Assembly (NCBI RefSeq): GCF_021919125.1
Contig: NZ_CP083439.1
Coordinates: 1,550,001 to 1,614,000, forward strand
Length of the DNA stretch: 64,000 nucleotides
Direction: 5' to 3'
DNA from: Clavibacter sp. A6099
GTDB lineage: Bacteria > Actinomycetota > Actinomycetes > Actinomycetales > Microbacteriaceae
Both the position numbers and the translations under genes were made by a program. The notes beneath the pieces were generated by a model, which was not told the origin of the DNA, did no database searches, and saw nothing but the letters and a program-made list of their open reading frames with translations. This document shows, piece by piece, positions 27,557 through 39,685 of the stretch (its first letter is position 1; every line of letters starts with the position of its first letter).

Positions 27557-27793
27557 TCAGAACCGCAGGCAGTCGACCGCGTCCTGCAGCGACCAGAAGT
27601 CGCCGAGCGGCACGAACCCCTGCGCGTCGCGCCGGAGCCGCTTGGCGCGGAAGCGCTCGCCCTGCGGCTCGTGCATGCGCTCGACGTAGCCGAGGACCGC
27701 GCCGTCCGGCCGGGTGACGCGCAGCAGCCCGTCGTGCAGCTCGCGGACCCGCACGGCCGAACGCGCCAGGGGGGTGTAGGTGGTGCTGGGCAT
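27557..27793 (-). CDS. Small hypothetical protein
   Basis: A 78-residue basic protein, not recognised. It contains ELHDGLLRVTRPDGAVLGYVERM, a short beta-hairpin-like stretch similar in layout to small actinobacterial DNA- or RNA-associated proteins, and ends in LGDFWSLQDAVDCLRF. GGAGGACACC lies just before the ATG at 27793, which fixes this start; a longer in-frame reading lacks such a site. It diverges from msrA across about 170 bases that hold the two promoters. Confidence 0.6.
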   Translation of the reverse strand: MPSTTYTPLARSAVRVRELHDGLLRVTRPDGAVLGYVERMHEPQGERFRAKRLRRDAQGFVPLGDFWSLQDAVDCLRF

Positions 27794-27949
27794 GGTGTCC
27801 TCCGTCCGTGCGCCGCCGGCCCGGCGATGTCTCGATGTCCCCGAAGCTACGGGCGACCACCGACATCGCGGAGGCGCGGAATGGGATCCGCCCGGTGACG
27901 GTTCCCTCCCATGTCGACCACCGCGGACCTCGCGCGCGTCGACGGGAAG

Positions 27950-27955
27950 TAGGTT
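27950..27955 (+). promoter_or_regulatory. -10 hexamer before msrA
   Basis: TAGGTT ends 8 bases before the msrA ATG. The short leader has no Shine-Dalgarno. Confidence 0.45.
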
Positions 27956-27963
27956 CATCTCTC

Positions 27964-28491
27964 ATGCAGACATTCATCCTCGCCGGCGGCTGCTTCTGGT
28001 GCCTCGATGCGGTCTACCGCACGCTCGACGGCGTCCAGGACGTCATCTCCGGCTACATCGGCGGCCACACCGCCCACCCCTCCTACGACGCCGTGTGCAC
28101 GGGCGCGACCGGGCACGCCGAGGCGGTGAAGGTGGTCTTCGACGAGGAGGTCATCCCCGCCGACGTCATCCTCGACGTGTTCTTCACGCTGCACGACCCG
28201 CGTCAGCTCAACCGCCAGGGCGCCGACGTCGGCACCCAGTACCGCTCGGCCATGTTCCCCGCGGACGCCGAGCAGGAGCAGCTGTTCCGCGACGCGATCT
28301 CCCGCGCCGGCGAGCTGTGGGACGGCACCGCCGTCACCACCATCGAGCCGGTCGGCACCTGGTACGACGCGGAGGACTACCACCAGGACTTCTTCGCCAA
28401 GAACCCGGGCCAGGGCTACTGCAACGCGGTCGCCGTGCCCAAGGTGAACAAGGTGAGGAAGTCGTTCGCGCAGTACGTGCGCGCCGCCTGA
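27964..28491 (+). CDS. msrA: Peptide-methionine (S)-S-oxide reductase
   Basis: A 175-residue MsrA that reduces methionine-S-sulfoxide in proteins with thioredoxin or mycoredoxin. The catalytic motif GCFWC is at residues 9-13, followed by DPRQLNRQGADVGTQYRSA with the substrate-binding residues; GYCNAV near the C-terminus gives the recycling cysteine. Cytosolic. A single-gene unit ending in a strong hairpin. Oxidative-stress control is likely from its function, but no operator is identifiable. Confidence 0.96.
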   Translation: MQTFILAGGCFWCLDAVYRTLDGVQDVISGYIGGHTAHPSYDAVCTGATGHAEAVKVVFDEEVIPADVILDVFFTLHDPRQLNRQGADVGTQYRSAMFPADAEQEQLFRDAISRAGELWDGTAVTTIEPVGTWYDAEDYHQDFFAKNPGQGYCNAVAVPKVNKVRKSFAQYVRAA

Positions 28492-28504
28492 TCCACCCGT
28501 CATC

Positions 28505-28537
28505 GACGCCCCGCGGCCTGTACGGCCGCGGGGCGTC
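28505..28537 (+). terminator. Terminator after msrA
   Basis: A 14-bp perfect stem (GACGCCCCGCGGCC with its complement) with a 5-base loop, 13 bases past the msrA stop. Confidence 0.85.
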
Positions 28538-28591
28538 GGCGTACCATCGGCACGTCCGGGCGACGAGGCCCGGCCAGGAGAGGCGACGACG

Positions 28592-28846
28592 ATGTCGATG
28601 ACCACGAGCACGACCACGAGCACGACCACGAGCACGAGCACGACCGGACTCCCGCGCACCGCGGGGAAGACCTGGGTGGCCTTCGGGTCCACGGGGGCGC
28701 TCGCCTCCATCCACTCCCACGACGACGGCTACGAGGTGCGGTCGCTGCACCGCGGCGTCGTAGCGGGCACCTACCCGACGCTGGAGATCGCGAAGGCGGC
28801 CCTCCGTGCCGGCCGCGACGACGACCTCCGCTTCTCGGAGCACTGA
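28592..28846 (+). CDS. Small hypothetical protein with Thr/Ser repeat N-terminus
   Basis: An 84-residue protein, not recognised. The first 18 residues are almost all Thr and Ser, encoded by a 12-base repeat; the remainder (KTWVAFGSTGALASIH, GYEVRSLHRGVVAGTYPTLEIAKAALRA) looks like a small folded alpha-beta unit. AGGAG lies 11 bases before the ATG; a second ATG two codons later is possible. It sits between two hairpins, so it is its own transcription unit. Confidence 0.6.
   Translation: MSMTTSTTTSTTTSTSTTGLPRTAGKTWVAFGSTGALASIHSHDDGYEVRSLHRGVVAGTYPTLEIAKAALRAGRDDDLRFSEH
28600..28641 (+). repeat. 12-bp tandem repeat in coding sequence
   Basis: Three perfect copies of GACCACGAGCAC at 28600-28635 followed by a half copy. 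They encode Thr-Thr-Ser-Thr units. Length change would be in frame. Confidence 0.9.
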
Positions 28847-28867
28847 GCCCCGTCCGTCTCCTCCCCA

Positions 28868-28896
28868 GGCGCGCACGCTGACGCATCGTGCGCGCC
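28868..28896 (+). terminator. Terminator hairpin
   Basis: A 9-bp perfect stem (GGCGCGCAC with its complement), 11-base loop, 22 bases after the small hypothetical gene. It includes an in-frame GTG at 28888 that could otherwise be taken as start of the next gene. Confidence 0.6.
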
Positions 28897-28977
28897 GCCC
28901 GCCCCGCGGCACTGCGCGGCACCGGTCGTGGCGCATCCTGGGCCCGCGGTCGCCAGGTCGCGGGAAGGGGCGGCCCG

Positions 28978-29361
28978 GTGGTCGACGAGAGCAGGGGGCG
29001 AGAGCACTGCGGCGGGAGCGGGAGCGAGGCGCGCGTCGTGCTGCACGGGGTGGTGGCGGGGCGGCCGCGATGCATCCGCACGGTGGAGGGCTGGGAGGTC
29101 GCGAGCCTCCTCGTGGGATCCGGCGACCTCCGTGGCCCGGAGCACGGCGCCGTCCTCGTGGTGTGCACGGGGGCCGGCTCGTCCGCCACCGTGCGACGTG
29201 TGGCGGTCGGCGATCGGGTGATCGTCCTGGGTCACCTCGAGCCTCGTCGAGCCAGCCGGCCCGAGGACGACGCGGTCGAGCTCGCGGCGGACGCGGTGCT
29301 CGCCCGACGCGGGACCGTCGCCGTCGGCTCGCAGGCCGAGGAGCCTAGGATCGCACCATGA
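28978..29361 (+). CDS. Divergent single-stranded DNA-binding-like (OB-fold) protein
   Basis: A 127-residue protein with the strand pattern of an SSB OB fold: RVVLHGVVAGRPRCIRTVEGWEVASLLV, a middle strand HGAVLVVCT, VAVGDRVIVLGHLEPR (the most SSB-like element) and AVELAADAVLARRGTVAV. It lacks the acidic C-terminal tip of a housekeeping SSB. In M. tuberculosis an SSB paralogue (Rv2478c) lies beside the EttA homologue (Rv2477c), and the gene here lies three genes before ettA, which supports the assignment. GTG at 28978 was preferred over 28888, which falls inside a hairpin. ATGA overlap with the marR gene. Confidence 0.68.
   Translation: MVDESRGREHCGGSGSEARVVLHGVVAGRPRCIRTVEGWEVASLLVGSGDLRGPEHGAVLVVCTGAGSSATVRRVAVGDRVIVLGHLEPRRASRPEDDAVELAADAVLARRGTVAVGSQAEEPRIAP
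29346..29351 (+). promoter_or_regulatory. Internal -10 hexamer before the MarR gene
   Basis: TAGGAT lies inside the end of the SSB-like gene, 6 bases before the marR ATG, and may give a leaderless marR transcript in addition to read-through. Confidence 0.45.
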
Positions 29362-29921
29362 GCGGATCCCCCCGGTGGCTCGAGCCGGATCAGCAGCGCG
29401 CCTGGCGGACGGTCATCGTCGCGCTGAACAACGTCAGCGAGCGCATCGAGCGGCAGCTCCTCCGGGACTCGGGCATGCCGCACGCGTACTACATGATCCT
29501 CGTCCGGCTCTCCGAGGCGGAGGGCGGCGCGCTCCCCATGAGCGTCCTGGCCCGCGCGCTCCAGGCGTCGGCGAGCCGTACATCGCACGCCGTCACACGG
29601 CTGGAGCAGCTGCGCTGGGTCCGTCGCACGCGGTCGCCGCACGACGGCAGGAGCCTGCTCGCGGAGCTCACCGACGAGGGCCGGGCGACGCTTGAGGCCG
29701 CGGCACCGGGTCACGCGGATGAGGTGCTCCGCTCGGTGTTCGATCCGCTGACCGACGAGCAGACCGCGCAGCTGGAGACCATCGCGCGGGATATCCTCAC
29801 GAGCATGAGCTCATCCCCCCTCGACGACGGCCAGGTGGGCATCCGGGCCGACGAGCTCGCCATCCCGCCTGCACCCGACCGCGACGACGACCCGGCCCGC
29901 GCCGACGAGTCCGCCGCGTGA
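29358..29921 (+). CDS. MarR family transcriptional regulator
   Basis: A 187-residue winged-helix regulator. The DNA-binding part is about residues 50-115, with MSVLARALQASASRTSHAVTRLEQLRWVRR as helices 2-3 (the quoted core is the recognition segment ASRTSHAVTRLEQL) and the wing SPHDGRSLLAELTDEG. MarR proteins dimerise and usually repress their own or neighbouring genes until a small ligand or oxidation releases them. The C-terminal 35 residues are an acidic disordered extension. It overlaps the SSB-like gene upstream and the lipoprotein gene downstream (GTGA), so the three form one unit. Confidence 0.92.
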   Translation: MSGSPRWLEPDQQRAWRTVIVALNNVSERIERQLLRDSGMPHAYYMILVRLSEAEGGALPMSVLARALQASASRTSHAVTRLEQLRWVRRTRSPHDGRSLLAELTDEGRATLEAAAPGHADEVLRSVFDPLTDEQTAQLETIARDILTSMSSSPLDDGQVGIRADELAIPPAPDRDDDPARADESAA

Positions 29922-30397
29922 TCCGGGCTCCCCGCGCCCTCCTGGCGCCTGCGCTCCTCGGGGCCCTGCTCCTCTCGGCCTGCACGCAGTCGGCCCCCGC
30001 GCCGGAGCCGCCACCCGCCGCCGTCACGGCGACCGCGGATCCCGGTGCCGCCTCCGCTGCGCCCACCGTCGCGCCGCTCGATCCCGATGGCACGGCCGAG
30101 GCCGCCCTCCCCGTCTTCGAGGCGACGGCCGGCGGGGTCGTCGCCGCCGATGCGAACGCGCAGGGGCGCGCCCTCGTGGACGCGCTCGTGGCCGCCGGCT
30201 TCCCCAAGGACCGCATGGAGGTCACCGCCGACGCGACGCCCCTCGGCAACGCGGTCGACTCGATCCTCGTCTCCGTGCACATGCCGGACGCGTGCCTCGT
30301 CGGGCAGCGGGCGAAGGACGGGTTCAGCGCGCACGTCGAGCCGGCGCTCTCGTCCGGCAGATGCCTCGTCGGCCAGACGCGCGCGATCGACTGGTGA
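29918..30397 (+). CDS. Putative lipoprotein
   Basis: A 159-residue exported lipoprotein: basic start, hydrophobic helix (LLAPALLGALLL) and lipobox LSAC with the cysteine at about residue 22. A Pro/Ala/Thr-rich linker follows, then a compact domain (ALVDALVAAGFPKDRMEVTADATPLGNAVDSILVSVHMPDACLVGQ, quoted core FPKDRMEVTADATP). Two cysteines, in ACLVGQ and RCLVGQ, probably form a disulfide. The GTG start overlaps the marR stop, so it is a plausible MarR target. Function unknown; located on the outer face of the membrane. Confidence 0.85.
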   Translation: MIRAPRALLAPALLGALLLSACTQSAPAPEPPPAAVTATADPGAASAAPTVAPLDPDGTAEAALPVFEATAGGVVAADANAQGRALVDALVAAGFPKDRMEVTADATPLGNAVDSILVSVHMPDACLVGQRAKDGFSAHVEPALSSGRCLVGQTRAIDW

Positions 30398-30447
30398 TGC
30401 CCGGGCCTACGGGCCCTGGCGCGGCATCCGGCACCCGCCGCACTCAA

Positions 30448-30453
30448 TAGACT
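30448..30453 (+). promoter_or_regulatory. -10 hexamer of leaderless-type ettA promoter
   Basis: TAGACT ends 7 bases before the ettA ATG, with no Shine-Dalgarno. Spacing fits a leaderless transcript. Confidence 0.55.
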
Positions 30454-30460
30454 CGTGCCC

Positions 30461-32143
<1,683 letters not shown>

Positions 32144-32154
32144 GGCTGCCCGCC

Positions 32155-32634
32155 ATGACCCGGATCCACGTCCCCATCCACCTCAGGTGGGCCGACCTGG
32201 ACGCCTACAACCACGTCAACAACGTGGAGGTGGTGCGCCTCCTCGAGGAGGCCCGCGTCCGCGCCTTCTGGCTCACCGAGCCGGGCGGCGGGGACGCGGA
32301 TCCCGGTCTCGCGCTCATCGACGCGTCCGCGGGCGCAGCCACTCTCACGATGATCGCGCGCCAGGAGATCGAGTACCTGCTGCCCATCTCCTACGGCAGG
32401 CAGCCGCTGGACGTGCAGGTGTGGCTCGGGCGGCTCGGCGGTTCCAGCTTCGAGGCGTGCTACGAGGTGCGGTCGCCCGCGGGCGCGGAGCCTCAGGCCC
32501 TCTACGCGCGCGCCTCGACCACGATCGTGCTCGTCGACGCGGCGAGCGGTCGGCCACGGCGCATCAGCGACGAGGAACGCGCCGAGTGGTCCGCGCTCCT
32601 GGAGGAGCCGGCGGCCCTCGGCCGTCGCGGCTGA
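32155..32634 (+). CDS. Acyl-CoA thioesterase (hot-dog fold, 4HBT-type)
   Basis: A 159-residue hot-dog-fold thioesterase. The catalytic-region motif WADLDAYNHVNN, with the Asp used by 4-hydroxybenzoyl-CoA thioesterase-like enzymes, is near residue 15, followed by the long helix VVRLLEEARVRAF. It is cytosolic and hydrolyses an acyl-CoA of unknown identity. It begins 11 bases after ettA and is read with it; a thioesterase next to the EttA gene is also seen in mycobacteria (Rv2475c region). Confidence 0.88.
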   Translation: MTRIHVPIHLRWADLDAYNHVNNVEVVRLLEEARVRAFWLTEPGGGDADPGLALIDASAGAATLTMIARQEIEYLLPISYGRQPLDVQVWLGRLGGSSFEACYEVRSPAGAEPQALYARASTTIVLVDAASGRPRRISDEERAEWSALLEEPAALGRRG

Positions 32635-32664
32635 CGCTCGCCGTGTCGGTGTCGCGCGACATGG

Positions 32665-33558
32665 TCAGCGCGGCACCCGCACCATGCCCTCCTGGGCCAC
32701 GCTCGCGAGCAGCACGCCGTCGCGCGAGTAGATGCGGCCGAGCGACAGGCCGCGGCCACCCTGGGCGCTCGTCGACTCCTGCACGTAGAGCATCCACTCG
32801 TCGGCGCGGCCGAAGCGGTGGAACCACATCGCGTGGTCGAGGCTCGCGGCCTTGATGCCGGGCGTGGCCCAGGAGAGGCCGTGCCTGCGGTAGATGGACT
32901 CGAGGATCGAGTAGTCGCTCGCGTAGGCCAGCGAGGCGAGGTGCACGGCCGGGTCGTCGGGCAGGCGGCCGATCGCGCGGACCCACACGGCCTGATGGGC
33001 GACGCGGTCGGGCGCGGCGCCGAAGTACACGGGCTGCTCGACGTGGCGCATGTCGAAGGGGCGGTCGTTGGCCCAGTGCGCGGCGACGGGGTGGTCGATG
33101 CGGGACAGCACGTCGCGTGCGCTCGGCAGGGACTCCGGCTGGGGGATCCCCTCCGGCATGGGCGCCTGGTGCTCGAGGCCCTCGTCCGCATCCTGGAACG
33201 ACGCGATCATCGAGAGGATCGGGCGGCCGTCCTGGTAGGCCTGCGTGCGGCGGGTCGAGAACGAGCGGCCGTCGTGGATCCGGTCGACCGAGAAGGTGAT
33301 GGGCTTCGTGACGTCGCCGGGACGCAGGAAGTAGCCGTGCATGCTGTGCGGGCGGCGGTCGGCCTCGGTGGTGCGCATGGCCGCGACGAGGGACTGCGCG
33401 AGCACCTGGCCGCCGAAGACGCGGCCCATGGGCATCCACTGCGACGGGCCGGTCGAGATGTCCTCGCTCGTGCGAGCACCCGTGTCGGTGAGGTCGAGGG
33501 CGGTGAGCAGGCCGGCGAGCGGGCCGTCGTCCGGGATGTCGGATGCGTGGTCGGTCAT
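32665..33558 (-). CDS. tesB: Acyl-CoA thioesterase II
   Basis: A 297-residue TesB-type double-hot-dog thioesterase. FGGQVLAQSLVAA and HSMHGYFLRPGD in the first half, and DYSILESIYRRHG, SLDHAMWFHRFGRADEW and GRIYSRDGVLLASVAQEG in the second are standard; the last gives the catalytic Asp/Thr/Gln network. It hydrolyses medium- and long-chain acyl-CoA in the cytoplasm. ATG with GGAGGACCC before it. Convergent with the small thioesterase gene, only 30 bases apart. Confidence 0.95.
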   Translation of the reverse strand: MTDHASDIPDDGPLAGLLTALDLTDTGARTSEDISTGPSQWMPMGRVFGGQVLAQSLVAAMRTTEADRRPHSMHGYFLRPGDVTKPITFSVDRIHDGRSFSTRRTQAYQDGRPILSMIASFQDADEGLEHQAPMPEGIPQPESLPSARDVLSRIDHPVAAHWANDRPFDMRHVEQPVYFGAAPDRVAHQAVWVRAIGRLPDDPAVHLASLAYASDYSILESIYRRHGLSWATPGIKAASLDHAMWFHRFGRADEWMLYVQESTSAQGGRGLSLGRIYSRDGVLLASVAQEGMVRVPR

Positions 33559-33640
33559 GGGTCCTCCGCGTCGCGGGCCGGCCTCGGGCAGCCGGGCGCC
33601 CGGCGGATCGCATGGGCGCATCCAGTAGCTTAGACAGGCC

Positions 33641-34336
33641 ATGACGCCCTCCTTCGCCCTCCGGGACGCCCTCGCCCTCGGCGATCTGCAGACCTTCCTC
33701 GGGCGCTCCGCCCGCGTCGACGACGGGGCCGTGCGCCTCATCGGATCCGGCGGCGTCCTCGCCGTGTACACCTCGGTGCTGCAGCCCGCCGGCCTCCTCG
33801 ACCGGTCGCCGACCGTCCTCGGACTCCGCACCTTCGCGGCCGAGACGCAGGCGCCCGTGGACAGCGTCGTGCCGATCCGCGCGCTCCTCGACCGCCTCGC
33901 GCGCCTCGAGGGGCCGGCAACCGGATCCCCGGGCGAGCCCGTCGGCGTGCTCGTGCCGCCGGACACCGCCACGGCGCCCTGGGCGGGCATCTCGCCGCCG
34001 CGCGCCGGGTGGGAGCGTGGCGCGGACGTGTCCGCCGCCTCCCTCCGCGCGGCCGCGCGGGCCGGGATCGACGAGGTCGCCACCGCCGTGCCGTCGGGCA
34101 TCGGCGAGCAGATCGTGTCGCGCGTGCGCGGCGAGGTCTGGGGACGCCCCGTCGAGGGCGCGCCCGACGTGGTCGCCGGCGGCGCGTTCGCGGCCTACAG
34201 CCTCGGGTTCCTGGGGCCGGATCCCGTGCCCGACGCGGCGCCGGACGACGACGAGGCGCCGGTCGCGGTGTTCCGCACCGGACCCTGGACGCGCCTCACG
34301 ACGGCACGCGGGCACGTGCTCGTGCGGCGCCTCTAG
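33641..34336 (+). CDS. Hypothetical protein
   Basis: A 231-residue cytosolic protein, not recognised by me. It alternates hydrophobic strands and helices (SGGVLAVYTSVLQPAGL, PTVLGLRTFAA, IRALLDRLARLE, WERGADVSAASLRAAARAGIDEVATAVP), suggesting an alpha/beta fold. No catalytic motif or membrane helix is obvious. Its position between tesB and the truncated globin matches the conserved hypothetical genes in the mycobacterial Rv2474c-Rv2470 interval. A TAGCTT hexamer lies 9 bases upstream of the ATG. Confidence 0.75.
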   Translation: MTPSFALRDALALGDLQTFLGRSARVDDGAVRLIGSGGVLAVYTSVLQPAGLLDRSPTVLGLRTFAAETQAPVDSVVPIRALLDRLARLEGPATGSPGEPVGVLVPPDTATAPWAGISPPRAGWERGADVSAASLRAAARAGIDEVATAVPSGIGEQIVSRVRGEVWGRPVEGAPDVVAGGAFAAYSLGFLGPDPVPDAAPDDDEAPVAVFRTGPWTRLTTARGHVLVRRL

Positions 34337-34361
34337 CCGACCGCGGGTGGCGGGCGGTCGG
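34337..34361. terminator. Terminator hairpin between convergent genes
   Basis: An 8-bp stem (CCGACCGC with its complement), 9-base loop, directly after the stop codon of the hypothetical gene and before the globin stop on the other strand. Confidence 0.5.
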
Positions 34362-34372
34362 TCCGCCGGCGC

Positions 34373-34768
34373 TCAGGACTCGTCGAACGTGTTGACCATC
34401 GCGTGCGCGGCGCGCTCCAGGTAGTCCCAGAGCTGCGCCTCGTGCATCGGCGACAGGTCGAGCGAGTCGACGGCCACGCGCATGTGCGCGAGCCAACGGT
34501 CGCGCGCGTCGGGGTTCACGCGGAACGGCATGTGGCGCATCCGCAGGCGCGGGTGGCCGCGCTCGTCGCTGTAGGTCGTGGGACCGCCCCAGTACTGCTC
34601 GAGGAAACCGGTGAGGCGCTGGATCGCGCCCTCGAGGTCCTCCTCCGGGTACATCGCGACGAGCACCGGGTCCTCGGCGACGCCCCGGTAGAACTCGCGG
34701 ACGAGCCTCTCGAAGGTCGGGCGGCCGCCGACGTCCTCGTAGAACGAGCTGCCGAGCAGATCGGCCAT
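34373..34768 (-). CDS. glbO: Truncated haemoglobin, group II (TrHbO)
   Basis: A 131-residue group II truncated globin. Haem-pocket residues are visible: Tyr in REFYRGV (B10), FLEQYWGGP, the proximal His in RMRHMPF (F8) and the Trp in RDRWLAHM (G8). In mycobacteria GlbO binds oxygen very tightly and is linked to respiration and redox protection. Its ATG overlaps the stop of the mechanosensitive channel gene by one base, so the two are coupled. Also close to pepN, as in M. tuberculosis. Confidence 0.94.
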   Translation of the reverse strand: MADLLGSSFYEDVGGRPTFERLVREFYRGVAEDPVLVAMYPEEDLEGAIQRLTGFLEQYWGGPTTYSDERGHPRLRMRHMPFRVNPDARDRWLAHMRVAVDSLDLSPMHEAQLWDYLERAAHAMVNTFDES

Positions 34769-36087
34769 CAGGACTCCTCGGGGGGCGTCGCGGGCTTCCG
34801 CGGCTGACGCGGCGCGCGCGGCGGCTTCGGGGGAGCGACGTCGCCGGATCCGTCGTCCGCGTCGGTGGCCGCGTCGGCGGCCGCGTCGGTGGACGGCTCG
34901 GCAGTCGGATCCTCGGGGAGCACGGTCCACGCCGCGGTGACCTCGTCCTCGTCCAGATCCCGCGCGGGCGCCGGAGCCTGTGCGGGGATCATCTGGGTCG
35001 CGCGCGGGTCGGGACGCGATCCCGCCGCGCCGCGGACGACGGGGGACGCGGATCCGGCCGCAGGGGACCCGGGCTGTCGCTGCGTGACCTTGCGGGCGGC
35101 GCGCTTGCGGGGAGCGGGCTGCTCGGGCTGCTGCACGGGCGTCGACGCGGTGCGCGGCGGGTGCGCTCCTCCCACGCTGGCCGCGCTGTCGAACCCGGTG
35201 AGCACGACGGCGGCGAGGGACGGCAGGGTCACGCCCATCGCGTCGAGGCTCGCCTTGAGCCGGCCGCGGAGCTCTCGCGAGACGTCGTCGCGGGCGTTGC
35301 TGCGCGTCTTGACGACCACGCGGATCACGACGGCCGACTCCGAGATCGACTCGATGCCCCAGAGCTCGGGCTTCTCCACGATGCGCGAGCGCCACTTCGG
35401 GGTCGACGCCAGCTCGGTCGCGGTGGCGAGCATGCGCTCCTGCACGGCCTGGACGTCGGCGTCGTACGGGACGGCGAGGTCGATGACGACGCGCGCCCAG
35501 CCCTGCGACATGTTGCCGACGCGGAGGATCTCGCCGTTGCGGACGAACCAGAGCGTGCCGTTGACGTCGCGGAGCGTCGTGATGCGGATGCCGACGGTCT
35601 CGACGACGCCCGTGGCGGGGCCCACGTCGACGACGTCTCCGACGCCGAGCTGGTCCTCCACCACCATGAACAGCCCGTTGAGGATGTCCTTGACGATGTT
35701 CTGCGCGCCGAAGCCGAGGCCGGCGCCGAGGGCGGCGGTGAGGAGGGCGAGGGAGCTGAGGATGCTGTCGTCCACGGCGTTCACCACGAGGGCCAGCACG
35801 ATGATCACGATGACGACGGTGGTGATGTTGCTGAGGACGCTGCCCAGCGTGCGGGTGCGCTGGACGACGCGCACCGCCGTGAGCGGCGACGCCTGGATCG
35901 ACTGCGTGTCGTCGACGTTCTGGCGCTTCTTGACGCCCGAGACGATCTGGTCGACCGTGTTGCGGATCACCACGAGGAGGATCCACCTGAGGAGGAATCC
36001 GCCGACCAGGTAGGACACGACCTTGATGAGCGTGCCCCAGGTGGAGAAGAACGAGCCGTCGCCGCAGCACACCATGCTCAGGTCCAT
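34768..36087 (-). CDS. Mechanosensitive ion channel MscS family
   Basis: A 439-residue small-conductance mechanosensitive channel that releases solutes on hypo-osmotic shock. Three membrane helices: [40 protein letters not shown], and the pore helix [24 protein letters not shown] with the MscS Gly/Ala pattern. The cytoplasmic vestibule follows to about residue 290. The last 150 residues are an unusual disordered tail rich in Pro, Ala, Arg and then acidic residues. ATG at 36087 was chosen because a hydrophobic start follows; read before the globin gene. Confidence 0.92.
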   Translation of the reverse strand: MDLSMVCCGDGSFFSTWGTLIKVVSYLVGGFLLRWILLVVIRNTVDQIVSGVKKRQNVDDTQSIQASPLTAVRVVQRTRTLGSVLSNITTVVIVIIVLALVVNAVDDSILSSLALLTAALGAGLGFGAQNIVKDILNGLFMVVEDQLGVGDVVDVGPATGVVETVGIRITTLRDVNGTLWFVRNGEILRVGNMSQGWARVVIDLAVPYDADVQAVQERMLATATELASTPKWRSRIVEKPELWGIESISESAVVIRVVVKTRSNARDDVSRELRGRLKASLDAMGVTLPSLAAVVLTGFDSAASVGGAHPPRTASTPVQQPEQPAPRKRAARKVTQRQPGSPAAGSASPVVRGAAGSRPDPRATQMIPAQAPAPARDLDEDEVTAAWTVLPEDPTAEPSTDAAADAATDADDGSGDVAPPKPPRAPRQPRKPATPPEES

Positions 36088-36198
36088 CGCGACGCGCTTC
36101 CGACGGGGGTGAGGAGAGGGGAGGTCATCCGGCCGAGTGTACCGGCGGCCTGCCCGGCCGGTCCTGGGTCCGCCCGCGGGTCCCGCGGCCGGGACGAC

Positions 36199-36232
36199 GA
36201 GGGGGACGACCGCATGCGCGACCGTCCCCCTC
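36199..36232 (-). terminator. Terminator after pepN
   Basis: A 10-bp perfect stem (GAGGGGGACG with its complement), 14-base loop with inner CGCATGCG pairing, 15 bases past the pepN stop. Confidence 0.65.
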
Positions 36233-36247
36233 TGGTGGAGCGAGGTG

Positions 36248-38791
<2,544 letters not shown>

Positions 38792-38930
38792 GGTGCTCCT
38801 GCTCGTCCGTGAGGTGGGTGGGCCGTGCGTGCGGACGCGCCTCGCGGGATGGAGCACCTGGCGGTCGAGGACCGCGGGTGCGGGCGGAGCGGCGCCGCTT
38901 TCGGAGCCGATCCTATTGCGTCGGCTGACC

Positions 38931-38936
38931 TAGGCT
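38931..38936 (+). promoter_or_regulatory. -10 hexamer of leaderless-type promoter
   Basis: TAGGCT ends 6 bases before the ATG of the Rv2466c-like gene. No Shine-Dalgarno. Spacing fits a leaderless mRNA. Confidence 0.55.
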
Positions 38937-38942
38937 TGCGGC

Positions 38943-39569
38943 ATGTCCGACGTTGAGAACAGCCCCCGCACCACCGCCGTCGAGTTCTGGTTCGACCCGT
39001 CCTGCCCCTGGGCGTGGATGACCTCCCGCTGGGTCGACGAGGTCGCCCGCCACCGAGACCTCGACATCACCTGGCGCGTCATGAGCCTCGCCGTCCTCAA
39101 CGAGGACAAGGCGGACGACCCGAACTTCGCCGCCTTCCTGCCGCGAGCGCTCCGCTTCACGCGCCTCGTCGCCGCGGTCGAGGCCGAGCACGGCGCCGAG
39201 CACGTCAAGCCGCTCTACGACGCGCTGGGCACCCGGATCCACCTCCGCGACCAGAAGGACGCCGACGTCGTGATCCCCGAGGTCCTCGCCGAGCTCGGCC
39301 TCCCCGCCGAGCTCGCGGAGACGAGCCGCACCGACCGCTACGACGAGCCGATGCGCGCCAGCCACTTCGACGGCATCGAGCGCGTCGGCCAGGACGTCGG
39401 CACGCCCGTCATCGCGGTCGACGGCGTCGCGTTCTTCGGTCCCGTCATCTCGCCCGCGCCGAAGGGCGAGGAGGCCGTCAAGCTGTGGGACGGAGTCGTC
39501 GCCGTGGCCGCGTACCCGGGCTTCTTCGAGATCAAGCGCTCGCGCACCGTGGGCCCGATCTTCGACTGA
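38943..39569 (+). CDS. DsbA-family / mycothiol-dependent nitroreductase Rv2466c-like protein
   Basis: A 208-residue thioredoxin-fold protein with a helical insertion, like Rv2466c of M. tuberculosis, an enzyme that uses mycothiol. The active site reads CPWAW (Cys21), whereas Rv2466c has CPWC; the second cysteine is missing, so this copy would have to work by a monothiol mechanism. Cis-proline TPVIAV is present in the second half. Cytosolic, no signal peptide. Followed by rpiB and nei as in mycobacteria (Rv2466c-Rv2464c), a strong positional argument. Confidence 0.88.
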   Translation: MSDVENSPRTTAVEFWFDPSCPWAWMTSRWVDEVARHRDLDITWRVMSLAVLNEDKADDPNFAAFLPRALRFTRLVAAVEAEHGAEHVKPLYDALGTRIHLRDQKDADVVIPEVLAELGLPAELAETSRTDRYDEPMRASHFDGIERVGQDVGTPVIAVDGVAFFGPVISPAPKGEEAVKLWDGVVAVAAYPGFFEIKRSRTVGPIFD

Positions 39570-39586
39570 CCCTTTCCCGTCGCGTG

Positions 39587-39620
39587 CGCGGCGGCCGGGC
39601 GTCCACGGGCGTCCGGCCGC
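39587..39620 (+). terminator. Possible hairpin between the Rv2466c-like gene and rpiB
   Basis: An 8-bp stem (CGGCGGCC with its complement) around two direct copies of GGGCGTCC. It may attenuate read-through; weak support. Confidence 0.4.
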
Positions 39621-39685
39621 CGTGCGCCCGGCACCGCCCGCGCCGCGGGCACGACGCCGCGACGCGCGGCAGGAGGGATGCACCG

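Noticed and set aside
28888-28977. Upstream start of the SSB-like gene at 28888
   Set aside because: It lies within a terminator hairpin and adds an Arg/Gly-rich stretch with no structure.
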